A DNA stretch of 64,000 nucleotides from Aspidiotus rigidus. Taxonomy: Eukaryota; Arthropoda; Insecta; Hemiptera; Diaspididae. Numbering within the stretch: position 1 is the first letter of the stretch; every line of letters starts with the position of its first letter. The stretch spans positions 5,952,001 through 6,016,000 of the forward strand of contig JAVHKY010000028.1 of NCBI GenBank assembly GCA_035079385.1, given 5' to 3'. A program made the position numbers and the translations under genes. Of the stretch, positions 43,710 to 54,929 are shown one piece after another. Below the pieces are notes generated by a model that was given only the letters and a program-made list of their open reading frames with translations, was not told the origin of the DNA and did no database searches.

Positions 43710-45068
43710 TCATGATTTAACCAGCGAGTCATCGAAGTTTGAATCATTCTCATATACTAGCTCAATCAGACCCTCTTCAGGAATGAACCTGTTTGAAACC
43801 GTGAAGTTTTCGTTATTCCGGTGTCGTATGATTTCTATATTTTCTAAAGCCAACCGTTTAAAATATGAGTTCTCCTTATGGAGGAGGATACCAGAGCCTT
43901 CCTTGAATTTATGGCCATTCTGGAGTAGATGATCAGCAAAAGCCGAATCACCCAAATTACCCTTCTCCCACGCTTTTTTATGCTCCTCAATTCTTATTTG
44001 GAGCTGACGCCCAGTCATCCCTATATAAATACCTGGGCAATCGTTGCAGGCTATACTGTATACCCCACTTCGCTCGACTGGAGGAATCGGGTCCTTCAAT
44101 TTTACAAATAAACTTTTTACAGTATTGACATTATAAAACGCCGGCCGGAACCCAAAGGGACCGAGTACCCTGCCCAACTTCAACGGAAACCTGCCCAAGT
44201 AAGGGAGTTTAATCCAACGTTTTCTACTGTTATACAAATCCCTAGGGAGGGAGGTGGTAGAATCGAGACATTTTCTCGTAAGTCTCGTTCGGACCATTAA
44301 ATCAATGTCCACTCGAACTTGGTTCACTCTGGCCAGGTACTTAATCGTCCCTAGTTCCTTCTGGAAAGCATCCTGACTCAAGGGAATACTAGTCAGTCGA
44401 TGTATCAAACTATTGAAGGTAGCGATCTTGTGTGCAGTGGGACAGAAAGATGACCCATGGGTCGAAGTTTCTTTTCTACAAAGACCAAATTCATGGACGC
44501 CATCTCTAATAAATATGGACAAATCCAAGAAATTTATTAATAATCCGCCAACTTCCAGAGTGAATTTTATAGAAGGATATCGGCCATTTAAGTGAGAAAG
44601 GAACTCACTAAGGAGTTCCACTGGGCCAGTCCACGCGCACAATATGTCGTCTACATACCTACGCCAGTAAAAGTCATAATTTAGAAGTACCTGGCCCGAA
44701 GAAAACAATTCGACTTCAAATCTGGACATGAAAACCTCCGATATTAATGAGCCCAAAGGGGACCCAATAGGGATCCCCACTTCTTCCGGGAATTCGAAAA
44801 ATTTTCCCTCAAATTTACAAAAATTGGGAGTCCAACAAACTCTCAGAAGGTCGAAGAATTCTACCAATTCCTCATGGCGGACACCAGTTTTCACAAGCAA
44901 TTCGCCCATATGTTGGATTGCGACAGCCTTCGGGATGTGAGGAAATAATCCCACCACATCAAAGGAACATAAAATCGTTTCCTCAGGATATCCTTCAACC
45001 TCTCCGTTAACGAACCTGAGTTTAATACTGAGTGAGAGGAGGTATAATCTACTCGCGATTTGAACCAT
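43710..45068 (-). CDS. Penelope-type RT and GIY-YIG endonuclease, longest intact frame
   Basis: About 450 codons are open. The RT motif A is ILCSFDVVGLFPHIP (residues ~32-46), IGSPLGS lies at about 100-106, RYVDDILCAW carries the catalytic DD at about 137-147, and INFLDLS follows. The linker includes LARVNQVRVDIDLMVR, KRWIKLPYLGRF and FGFRPAFYN. The C-terminal GIY-YIG domain has SGVYSIACNDCPGIYIGMTG, RQLQIRIEEHKKAW, then FADHLLQNGH and ENIEIIRH. The natural protein is longer: N-terminal text continues upstream in other frames (45085-46157), separated by frameshifts near 45010 and 45130 and a break around 45500-45690. The first ~25 residues of this frame are out of register. Confidence 0.85.
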   Translation of the reverse strand: MVQIASRLYLLSLSIKLRFVNGEVEGYPEETILCSFDVVGLFPHIPKAVAIQHMGELLVKTGVRHEELVEFFDLLRVCWTPNFCKFEGKFFEFPEEVGIPIGSPLGSLISEVFMSRFEVELFSSGQVLLNYDFYWRRYVDDILCAWTGPVELLSEFLSHLNGRYPSIKFTLEVGGLLINFLDLSIFIRDGVHEFGLCRKETSTHGSSFCPTAHKIATFNSLIHRLTSIPLSQDAFQKELGTIKYLARVNQVRVDIDLMVRTRLTRKCLDSTTSLPRDLYNSRKRWIKLPYLGRFPLKLGRVLGPFGFRPAFYNVNTVKSLFVKLKDPIPPVERSGVYSIACNDCPGIYIGMTGRQLQIRIEEHKKAWEKGNLGDSAFADHLLQNGHKFKEGSGILLHKENSYFKRLALENIEIIRHRNNENFTVSNRFIPEEGLIELVYENDSNFDDSLVKS

Positions 45069-45084
45069 CTATCAATAAATTTAG

Positions 45085-46157
45085 CTAACAAATAAGTTGG
45101 CGACGAGACAAATGACACGACCGGCCGCATTGGTACATCTTTTTTATGTACTTTGGGTGATCCATATAGGAGAGGGGAGGAACCGGGTTAGGCTCCAAGA
45201 GAGCTTTCTTTGTCCGAGGACTCTTAATAATCACACTACAATTATTAATAGTGTTCCTCACCTCTTTGACGAAACTGGGGAAACAGAAGAGGCTAGTTTC
45301 CTTAGCGCCACATTGTTCCAGCACTTCATGAACCCCAGGTACATAAAAGGACTTATCCATAATCACTACGGTGTTGCTTTTATCCGCCTTAGTAAGGATT
45401 AAGCCCTCCTCCCTCACCTTCCTCTTTAATCCTTTAATCACCTCACTACAGGCATTACTTATACGGGGGAGGGGGTGTTGCAAACCATTTCGGCGCACTT
45501 CTTTTGGATATTCACTCCCGGTCCAATTTTGACTGTCAGGTCAGCTACTACGTTAGCCAGTGTCTCTTGGTTCTTAAGGGGAGGGAGACCAAATTTCAAC
45601 CCTTTCTCCAACAGGTATAACTCATCACTATTAAACTGAACTTTACTATAGTTAATAATGCGTGGCTGGAATTTCTGGGTTAAATTATCTCAAGGACGGT
45701 CTTTTTTCTCAGCCGTAGCTTTTAAATTCTGGAGGGAGGCAAGTTTCCGAGTTTTCTTTTCTCTTAAATTTCGTTCAAAATCGCGACAGTCACCATTAAC
45801 GGATACTATAAATGAATCTAACTCACCAGGGTGAAGGAGGCATGAAAGCCTTGAGTGAACCAGCAGATTAAGTCGTGTTGTGACGTTAAGCTGCCCATAC
45901 CACCTCCTCGGTTCCGTTCTGATCCATTCGACCGTAATGTAATCTTCCAACTTTTTTGTAGTGGAATCGCGATCCGAATAGAAACGAAATTTCACAAAAT
46001 TTGGTCTAAGGTGGTATTGAAGACACTTGCGCAAGAACGAAATATGAGAAGAATACGACACGCGTTGGACCCGAAACTTTCGGAACAAGAACATTAGATA
46101 CGCCACACCAGCGTTATTTATCGAATCGATACGTTGTTCTAATTTATGGTTATTCAT
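45085..46157 (-). pseudogene. N-terminal part of the same PLE, frameshifted
   Basis: The start codon lies at the arm junction (46157, MNNHKLEQRIDSINNAG). The first segment has LRPNFVKFRFYSDRD and RRWYGQLNVTTRLNLLVHSR, and ends at 45690. After a gap (a frameshift, with DLTVKIGPG-type text near 45540) the frame at 45085-45498 gives LILTKADKSNTVVIMDKSFY, typical of the pre-RT region. RPVVSFVSSPTYLLAKFID follows in another frame. Confidence 0.75.
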
Positions 46158-46230
46158 GTGTACACCCGAAGGTGTAGCAAATTATATTGAACCACAAGAA
46201 AATTAGCCGCTAAACGTTTTCGGTTAAACA

Positions 46231-46833
46231 ACGGACATTGATTTAATGGTCCGAAGGAGGCTTACGAGAAAATGCCTCGATTCTGCCACCTCCCTCCCTA
46301 GGGATTTGCATAACAGTAGAAAACGTTGGATTAAACTCCCTTACTTGGGCAGGTTTCCGTTGAAGTTGGGCAGGGTACTCGGTCCCTTTGGGTTCCGGCC
46401 GGCGTTTTATAGTGTCAATATTGTAAAAAGTTTATTTGTGAAATTGAAGGACCCGATTCCTCCAGTCGAGCGAAGTGGGGTATACAGTATAGCCTGCCAC
46501 GATTGCCCAGGTATTTATATAGGGATGACTGGGCGTCAGCTCCAAATAAGAATTGAGGAGCATAAAAAAGCGTGGGAGAAGGGTAATTTGGGTGATTCGG
46601 CTTTTGCTGATCATCTACTCGAGAATGGCCATAAATTCAAGGAAGGCTCTGGTATCCTCCTCCATAGGGAGAACTCATATTTTAAACGGTTGGCTTTAGA
46701 AAATATAGAAATCATACGACACCGGAATAACGAAAACTTCACGCTTTCAAACAGGTTCATTCCTGAAGAGGGTCTGATTGAGCTAGTATATGAGAATGAT
46801 TCAAACTTCGATGACTCGCTGGTTAAATCATGA
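46231..46833 (+). pseudogene. inverted copy of the PLE C-terminal third
   Basis: It opens at the DIDLMVRRRLTRKCLD codons and runs uninterrupted through KRWIKLPYLGRF, the full GIY-YIG domain (SGVYSIACHDCPGIYIGMTG) and the same C-terminus (NDSNFDDSLVKS) as the minus-strand body. It differs from it by only a few residues. It lacks the RT and a start. It reflects inversion during insertion. Confidence 0.85.
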
Positions 46834-46979
46834 TCTTCTTGTTAACTCCCTCTGTCTTTGTTGATGTTGGATTCAGTCGCTTTCGTTTACGCTCCGATGA
46901 TGGTTGTTTAACCGAAAACGTTTAGCGGCTGATTTTCTTGTGGTTCAATATAATTTGCTACACCTTCGGGTGTACACTC

Positions 46980-47320
46980 CCCTTAAGGGGAGGTTAGGGC
47001 CTCGCAGAAAAGAAGTTGTTGCCTTGCGGAATTCAAATTATGTCCTGGGGTGGGGGTGAGGTTGTTGCCTTTCAAAAGTCGAGAATTTTTCCCGAATCTA
47101 TTGAGAGCGCGGAGGCGGGGCGATGACCTCGCAGAAAAGAAATCGTAGCCTCGCAAACCAAAAGAAAAGGGAGGTTCTAGCCTCGCAAAACTCGACAATT
47201 TTCTCCGAAGTGTCGCCATCCTTTAAGGAGGGTTGTGGCCTCGCTAAACACGAGAATTTTCTCCGAGGTGTCGCCACTCTAGCCTTGCGGAATTCGAGTT
47301 TTGTCATGGGGGTTTCATGT
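46980..47320 (+). repeat. minisatellite, right part
   Basis: It resumes the array interrupted at 43517. 'gcctcgcaaaactcgacaat' and 'gcctcgctaaacacgagaat' each precede 'tttctccgaagtgtcgccat' or a variant, with a ~60-bp period. Confidence 0.65.
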
Positions 47321-47459
47321 AGGATTGAGGATACGAAAAAGACATGGAACAAGTCAAAAATTTCTAGAAAACTTTGAAGGAAGTAAATTCTTGGACGATT
47401 TGACGTCACGGATTATCGGACGACGCGACGCTGGGTGTCGACCGAAGATTGACGTCACT

Positions 47460-49200
47460 TCGACGATCTTACATAATATTGTGCGTCAGAATAACAATTT
47501 TTCTCATCCTTATTATTATGAAAATTTCTCTTTACACGAATTTCAAGTTCGATGCTTTTAAATAATAATACAGATTTTCACCCTTCGACTTCGATTCATC
47601 TATCTGAACCAGTAAAACGAAATTATCGTGCTATCCGGTTTCGCGAGGTCGCTACACAGCATCAGTGGAGACAGCTTGCAATATATGATTCAGTGTTCCA
47701 GCTTTGAATATTATGATCTATACGCGGTCGTTATTCAATATATTATCAGACGAAAATTATTGCGGAGCTACGAATGATCAATGAGAAACATGTCGGTTTG
47801 TGAAAATGACGATATTTTTCAAAATTAAATGCAGGTAGTAGATTATAACCGTCGTGCGTCGAATCCTTTTAGAAAGTGAATGCACTCTAACAGCTTTAGC
47901 CGTGTGATAAATTTACGATTCGATCGCGAACGAGTTTTACGCATCAAGAATTTGAGTTCACCGACTCGTTATCATTTTTATTTTGTGCGCGGATCGTGGT
48001 ATATGATTTACGAACCTTGGTAAAGATTATCCCTGCGCGAATGGCGAATAACATTTTAAACACAGAATATACCGTAAAAATCTATTCGAGAAGGGAGTCG
48101 TAAAATTCGCAAATCACTGTACGATAGACTATTTCTTGATGAATAGAAAATAAACAAAGTGATTAGTAAACTGACTGTAGGGAAATTTAAATTCGAGAAC
48201 GAAGTGGAACAGCTGTTTTCGGCAAAAGAATGTGGACAAAAAATCGATATTATTCGGTAGTTTCGTTGACCTTTAGAAAGATCATTGATTTGGCACTCGA
48301 TCGATTTTCTAGGAATTTATTTCCTATACAACTTCATCAGGCGTTGTTTGGTATCTGTTTTTTTTTTTTTTTTCTGCACGAATCTCAAGAAATGCGAAAA
48401 ATAACTGCAGCCCCAATAGTCTATTCCATTGATATTTTAAAATTCGAGTGGCCATTAACCTTAGCGGTTCGACAAGTTTTTGCGAACGCGAAAGTTATTT
48501 TGTCAATTTTTCAATATTGAAATTCAATTCGCTTTTATTTGATACGATAGATAGAATTGACGTAGGCTCGATCGTTACAAAAATGCAGGATGTTTCCTCT
48601 TGACCTCCCGTGAATCTTTTTCATCTTCACGTATTCGGAAAATCTTTCAGATGAGTATAAATGTATAATAAATCCCAAAAATCATGGATAAAGTACGCGC
48701 CTGATTTTGTATATCAGCGTGGTTGAGACCCTTACACAGAACCGTCTGCAGCGAACGAACTAAAAATCTAATTCCGTGCATAAGGTCGACGAGTAAAGCC
48801 AGGTTATCTTTCTTTCAAACCACGCTCTATGATAACGTTATCGAAATTGGAATCGAACTCACGACTTCGTCCACAATATTTTGTAATCTTTACAATTCTC
48901 TGCTATCTCTCGCTAGCCCTCTGTCAATTTGACAGAGATTTGAGTTTTATCATGGGAAAAAACCTTGACTCGTTGAAATACGTTTGCCTGCTGTTTTGGA
49001 TTAAGTAATAATTTATGTGACAAAAAATCGTCCTGGCGAAGCCAAATACAAGAAGATGATTTTTAATGTCCTTTTATAGTTGCTTGATCTAGCTACAATT
49101 TTCGAGAGCGGATAGTGGCACAGTAAAGACATCAACCAACTTAAACCTCCTTGTGACATCATCAAATTAGTAAAGACTTAGGTACTATTTCTTCTTTCTC
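47460..49200. other. unassigned sequence
   Basis: No gene is supported. There is a T run at 48357-48373 and a tRNA-like trace at 48845-48930. Confidence 0.4.
48845..48930 (-). ncRNA. weak tRNA-like sequence (possible SINE head)
   Basis: On the minus strand 'gtgagttcgattcca' resembles a Pol III B box/T-loop, with 'tagcgagagatagcag' about 45 bases upstream as a poor A box and 'ttgtaaagattacaa' as an anticodon-arm-like hairpin. A full cloverleaf is not convincing. Confidence 0.2.
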
Positions 49201-49214
49201 TCTCTTTATCTCTC

Positions 49215-49410
49215 GAATTCGCAGATTTCTGGGTTCGGTCTAGGATTCTAAGTTCATCGACGGGAAAGCGGCAGAAGCCTAGTATCATCTAGTGTATTGT
49301 ATACTGAGTCTAGTTTAAGCCTAGTATAGCCTAGTATTAGTATAGCGTAATATAGGCATATGCTAGCATTAGTTTGAAGCTAGTATAGCTTAATTAAGCC
49401 TAGTTTAGAG
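49215..49410 (+). repeat. dispersed 'cctagtata' repeat, copy 1
   Basis: It starts 'gcagatttctgggttcggt' and continues with many 'gcctagtatagcctagtat' phrases. A second copy in the same orientation is at 51455-51670; short pieces lie at 8160-8240, 14020-14110 and 57225-57290. Confidence 0.55.
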
Positions 49411-49479
49411 CGAAAAAGAGTACATTTTTAGACTCCTTGGAGAAACATTGAATCATTCATGCTATTGACGACCAATTTT

Positions 49480-50410
49480 ATTCCTGATTTGAATATTTAA
49501 ATTTAAATATAATTTTAAATTTAATTAATAAATATAATTATTATTTAACTTTTAATTTTATAAATTTTTATTTTATTGTAATATTAATATTTTTAATTAA
49601 GTTTTAATATTTAAAAAGTTGAATTAATATTATTTTGAAAAAATAAAGATCTTATTTAAATTTTTATATTGAAAATATAATGTTTTATTTAAACTAAAAG
49701 ATTTATTTTTTAATAAGTTGGAAATTTATTTTTTAAAAATAATATTAATTTAACTTTTTAAATATTAAAACTTAATTAAAAATATTAATATTAAAATAAA
49801 ATGAAAATTTATAAAATTAAAAGTTAAATAATAATTATATTTATTAATTAAATTTAAAATTATATTTAAATTTAAATATTCAAATCAAAATTTTAATGAA
49901 TAGTTAATTAAAAAATTTAAATATATAATATTTAATAATAACAAATAAAAAATTATTATTAACATTTCTAATTTTATTAATTTAACTATAAACTTTAATT
50001 TAAATATTAAATATAAATCAATTAATAAAATAATTATTAAAAAATAATAAATTAATATAAAAAAAAATTAATATAAATTAAATTTATAAAAATTAATTTT
50101 ATTATAAATGAATTAATAAAAAACAATATAATAATAACAAATTTAGATTTAATATTTGAATTAAAAATTAATAAATTAATTAATAAATTATTAAAAATTA
50201 ACATAAATATTTTTATTAAATAAATAATTTAAAAAAAAAAAAAAAAAAAATTATTCAATTTAATTAAATAAATTATATCAAAAAATATATCTTTACAAAT
50301 AAATATTCTAAAATGTATATTATTCCTCTACAAATTAAAATACTAATTATTATTAAATAAGATTTCCAAAAATTAATATGAATTCTGATGAAAGAAAATT
50401 AAAAATGAAA
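49480..50410. repeat. very AT-rich block with a palindrome
   Basis: About 930 bp consists almost only of A and T. 49486-49648 and 49728-49886 are inverted arms of about 160 bp, beginning 'gatttgaatatttaaattta' and ending with its complement. The rest (49890-50400) is AT-rich without obvious pairing and has an A run at 50231-50250. Confidence 0.75.
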
Positions 50411-50689
50411 AATTTACCGGAAGGAGATTGAGTGCAAGACGAAATAGTCGCAGGTGCCACTGCTTGACATTGCGGCTGAAATTGTCTTAGGGCATTTTAT
50501 CGATAAATCGATCTTGATTGTATCGACATGTCGGTTGTATACTGAGCTGCTCGTTCGTTGCCGTTCTTAGTCTAGTATCAGTCTAAAATACTGTATGTTG
50601 AGCCAACTTGCTTACGGGGACCCACTCGCGGATCTACTTCAATTTGACTGTGACGTCATCACATCAAAATTCCTTTCTTTCAGCAGGAA

Positions 50690-51450
50690 ATCTATTCTAA
50701 AGGAAGGTTTTTTGAAAAATTTATCGTACGTCGTAAGTCGTGCACCGTACGATATCCGGCAACAACTGACCTACCCTAATAAAGAATTTGGACTTGGAAA
50801 ATTTTGACTTTCTACCCATTATTGATGCCGGGGGGGGGGGGGGGGTAGAGTCAAAAATGTCGACTTTTAAGGCACAATATATGGTAACAGGGAGACTTGG
50901 AAAGATGTTGACGTAAATGATTTGGACTTGAGAAAATTTCGATTTTTGAGCCCTAATGTACGGAAGGATTTTGAATTCTTTATAGCGACCCATAGAACAG
51001 ATTACCTGCGATCCTTTTGTTTTTAACAAGGGACGTGTTTTATCGGAGGGGGCGGGGGGGGGGGCTTTTTGGAAAAAACGTCCGCTGTCCAGCCGGTCGG
51101 TAAAGCTTGCCTCGAAAATTTTCCAGACACAGCTCGGTTCTATAGCTCGGTTGTCGGTATATATTGCCTGAAAAGATAGCCCCTTCGAGTAACTAGATAT
51201 GCAATATACTTCATACACCAATTTGCGTAGCCCCTTCAATGACCCAAACTTGCAACTACGTACGTCCTTCTAAGGTATTTCAAGTCCCCCTCCCTTTCAT
51301 ATTACAGCTCGGAGGTCGAATCATACTCGCATATTTCCTGGAGGTCGGAATTTTTCCAAGTCCCCTTCATATTACCTGTGACGTCACAATAGATCAACAT
51401 TTTTCAGAAACAGGTTCCCTTGCCACTCCTCGTTTAACGCCGTTACTTCT
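50690..51450. repeat. background repeat cluster
   Basis: It holds 'gtgcaccgtacgatatccgg', 'gacttggaaaattttgactt', G runs, 'acgtgttttatcggaggggg', 'ttccaagtccccttcatatt' and 'cctcgtttaacgccgtta'. Pieces occur in both orientations. Confidence 0.55.
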
Positions 51451-51454
51451 CTTC

Positions 51455-51670
51455 CGAACTAGCAGATTTCTGGATTCGGTTGCATGCTACGCCGGAAGAG
51501 GGTGGGCCGGAGGGACTCGGTCTCGCACCGACAGACTTCCAATAGTGGGGACATTAAAAATGTCAATATATTGTATACTAAACCTAGTTCAAGCTCAGTA
51601 CAGTCTAGTATTGATATAGCATAGAATATGCGTATACTAGGCCTAATTTAAAGCTAGTATGTGCTAGAAC
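51455..51670 (+). repeat. dispersed 'cctagtata' repeat, copy 2
   Basis: 'gcagatttctggattcggtt' opens it and 'ttgtatactaaacctagttc' and 'actaggcctaatttaaagct' follow, paralleling 49215-49410. Confidence 0.55.
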
Positions 51671-51674
51671 TGGG

Positions 51675-53490
51675 AAACTCAAACTCGGACCTGCAGATTT
51701 CTAGAGCATCTGGAGGGTTCGAGGATTCTGTCAGTCAATGGATTTTAACCGGGAATGTATTCTTGTGGGGAGGGGGAATATTTTCAAAAATTTTGGCATC
51801 ACGTCGTCCGGCGAGAATTGACCGATGACATTTTCAGATCGTGACGTCACAGAGGGTCGAAAGAAGTCCAACTTCTATAGAAGCTCGAAATCCGTTCAAA
51901 CCCCCTGTATCATGAATGACGTAGAGATGGAAATCAAGGTACACCTCGTCATATACAGGGATGACACAGAAATCACCACACAGATTTGCACGTGTGAAAG
52001 AAACCCTGGTCAAGACTTGGCCTAAGTGTGCTTTATTGAGTCATCAGTGGCGGCGTATTGATGGGAGGGAGTCAGGCAAGTCCAGATCCACCCAAACTGA
52101 AGAATTTTTGCTTTGGAATACCATCAAAATTGGAGGAAAACGAATATGGAATCTCGACCCCCTAAAAAATCTCATTTCTGTGCCTCATAAAGACTGCTCG
52201 TAAACTCACCAACATGATCGAATGAAGTGAGAGTTGTCAAAAATTCTGAGCGATAGAGACGGCCTGAAAAACTATTTCTGGTGCACGATTTGGGTCGGAG
52301 TCATGTTCAGGAGAAAGAGGTTCAATTTCTTCGCCAAACTATGTCTCCGAAAATAGACGAAAATGTAATGGCGTTCTTTTCATATTGCAAAATGTTGAGT
52401 TCACATCGTTGAGAATGATTTCAAGATCAAAGAGCATACAGTCGCACAATGAGCTACAAACACTGGATTACATTCACGTCAGAGAGTTTACGCATCTTGA
52501 CGTCTCGATCTGTACATTTTTCAATCAGCGTAGTGAAAAAACTACGAATTCACCACAAGCTGTGAATTTTTCATTGCTATTAAGTGTGTATCAAAGCACG
52601 CAAAAATTCATTCTCTCTTTCTTCTGGTATAAATGTGTCAAATGTAGTGCCTAATAGTTCACTGTATGTTGTCTGAATAACTACCTATTATGCGGATAAT
52701 TCGCTCGATTTTCATTAAAATGATGACGCAAATTTATGCTGCTAGTCGTGTAATAATATTAATGCTGACTGTTGCACTTGCAAACACGCGAACTGCTGCT
52801 ACGTACACTAATTTCTCTTTGCCACGTGTCGGTTCGCGATCTTTGTCTCCATTTGTGCCTACATGCTCCATGAGTAAATTCAATTCAAGATGGTCAGCAT
52901 TATTTTATAGAAACCTCATCTTCGTAAGATCGGCACGTACAGAATACTGGGAAGATGAGTTGAAGAAATGTGCCTCTTTTTCTTTCGAAATTAGAGGACT
53001 CTTGCCGCTTCGTTGATTGTTACATTTTCCCACTCTGCGTTTGAATCGGAGAACTCATTGTTGAATTAGAAATGAATGAAGTACCAAATTTGAGGCCAAA
53101 AACAGTGCTCGCTGTTGATTCGAAGTTACTCGCACCTCAGAGTGTAGCATTGCTGTAAGTATTCCTGTGCAGGTCTGCGAACAAATAAAGTGAGCACTTG
53201 GTCTGAGAAATGCTCAAACAGTAAAGTATACGAATGCATCATTTCAGATTAGGTCCATTCGCTCAGCCTCCCCTCCCATTTCTTTTTTTGGTCCGGAAGT
53301 TTATGCTAGATTGTGCCCTTCAGTTTTTCGTTCTTACTGGTCTTTTTCCGTTTCAATTGTTGGAGGGAGGGGGGGGGGGAAGGGGGAGTCGTAGAAATAC
53401 AAATCCATTGATACACATAGGATCGTTTGTGTTGCGTTTGCGTTGAATTGTTCTCGCGGACCACCGGGGGTCCATGGCGGGAAACCCGCC
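51675..53490. other. unassigned sequence
   Basis: An open frame at 52690-53016 starts with a hydrophobic run but shows no family motif. G runs lie near 53368. Nothing else is supported. Confidence 0.4.
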
Positions 53491-53498
53491 ATCCGTTT

Positions 53499-53840
53499 AA
53501 CCTAATTGATGAATTAAATACCAAAACTCACGGTCCTCCAGGGTGAAAAAGTGGATTTGATCGATTATTTGTCATTTCCAGAAGGTTCCAGCGGCTGGAG
53601 AATTTTTTGACCATTTTTTTCAAACTCGGCGGACATGTTTACCTAAGAATTAACCTAATTGATGAAGGATATATGAAAAATCGCAGTTCTCCAGGTTGAA
53701 AAAGTGGATTTTCTCACTTCTCTACTATTTTCAGACTGTTCCAGCAACTGGAGAATTTTTCAACTATTTTACTCAATCTAACGTACTCCACCTCAGCGGT
53801 GGACGTGTTTACATAAGAATTGACCAAATCGATAAACGAA
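53499..53840 (+). repeat. two and a half tandem copies, ~153-167-bp period
   Basis: 'aacctaattgatgaa' at 53499 and 53652, and a diverged 'gaccaaatcgataaa' near 53822, head the units. Each contains 'tctccaggttgaaaaagtgg' or similar, 'actggagaattttt' and 'gcggacatgtttacctaaga' or similar. Confidence 0.65.
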
Positions 53841-53849
53841 ATACTAAAA

Positions 53850-54765
53850 ATATATTTTTGGTCTATCAACATTCCCATTTTATCTCACGGAGGAGTGCGT
53901 ATTTTTCACCTCGAACATTGACCATTGATTTCTCGCGGTCTATTGCGGTAGCAGTCATCGTTCACCCTGCTATTCATGGAAAAATCACTGAAATTCATTA
54001 AATATTGATTTTTTTGGGAATGTTGCACCTCACCGAGGACTATGGTACTCATGTATGTTGTAGTAGAGGGTATGTCGCTTCAAATGAATGATTTTCCCCA
54101 GGTGCCTCCCCCCCCCCCCCGATTTTTTTTTAAATTCAAGTTTGAAGTTTTGTTATAGTTAGAAACTAGGGAAAATATGAATGGTTTTTTTTTGAAAAAA
54201 ATACCATGGGTGAATGTTCACATGTACTAAAATGTCCTCAAGTTTCATCGCTGTGCGATCATTATTGGCTGAGATATAGCTATTTGGATTTTAGGCCTAA
54301 AAATGGCTCTGCAGACCATGTGGGTGAGCGGACGGGTCCAATTTTTTGGATTTCGAGTTTTCTCATTGGGGACAACATTTTGACGGACATTTGGAAAATT
54401 TTCCGACTAAGGCCATTTTCCCCCCTTACCCGGCTAGAGCCTTTAAGTTTATAATCTAAATTACGCCGAGCAAATAGCCCTTATGTGCAGCTAAAATGCT
54501 TGTTAAAAAAAAAAAAAAAAAAAAAAAATCAATCATTACAGACATAAAAAATTATACCCTATAATCTACATAAACTTAGAATCTTCTACCCTAGGCCATG
54601 AGTCGCGGGTCTCCCACAACTCTTGCTCCCTGAGCAAAAGCCTGTAAGTTTTTTCTCTAAATTCACTACCAAAAAATTCTCTAGATATCACGGAATTTGA
54701 TGTTTTTTGGGGAAGTGACTTACTTAGTACTCATGAAAGTATTCATGACAACGTATCCAAAACGT
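53850..54765. other. unassigned sequence
   Basis: No gene is supported. There is a C run at 54109-54120 and an A run at 54507-54528. Confidence 0.4.
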
Positions 54766-54769
54766 CTAA

Positions 54770-54915
54770 AACCTCTTTTAGCGGGGAACCCACTACCCCG
54801 GGGGGTACTTCCAGGAATTTTTCGTCCGCGAGCGCGAGCGAGGTTGATGACTTCACGTAGAGGGGAGGGGGACTTGGAAAAACGACGGTTTCCTTAACGA
54901 AGTCAAACGAGGCGA
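54770..54915 (+). repeat. background repeat copy
   Basis: 'ggaatttttcgtccgcgagc', 'gaggttgatgacttcacgta' and 'gacttggaaaaacgacggtt' match 29640-29700 and 57650. Confidence 0.6.
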
Positions 54916-54929
54916 AGAAGAGCTCCACA

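Larger units (their letters stand above)
43518..46979 (-). mobile_element. composite Penelope-like element with inverted partial copy and 13-bp TSD
   Basis: The 13-bp direct repeat 'cccttaaggggag' flanks it at 43505-43517 and 46980-46992. Reading from the left there are: a scrap of the minus-strand 5' coding end (MNNHKLEQRIDS codons, 43520-43553); an arm with 'tgtacacccgaaggtgtagc' and a hammerhead-like core; the minus-strand body to 46157; a second arm cut in its core at 46230; then a plus-strand copy of the element's last third (46231-46979) ending with the arm. Being bracketed by one duplication, the whole assembly inserted as a unit. Confidence 0.85.

Noticed and set aside
48845..48930. 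A functional tRNA gene
   Set aside because: A B-box-like phrase is present, but the A box and the acceptor stem do not pair convincingly; kept only as a low-confidence trace.
52690..53016. Plus-strand frame of 108 residues with a hydrophobic start
   Set aside because: No domain, and codon use is no different from surrounding non-coding sequence.
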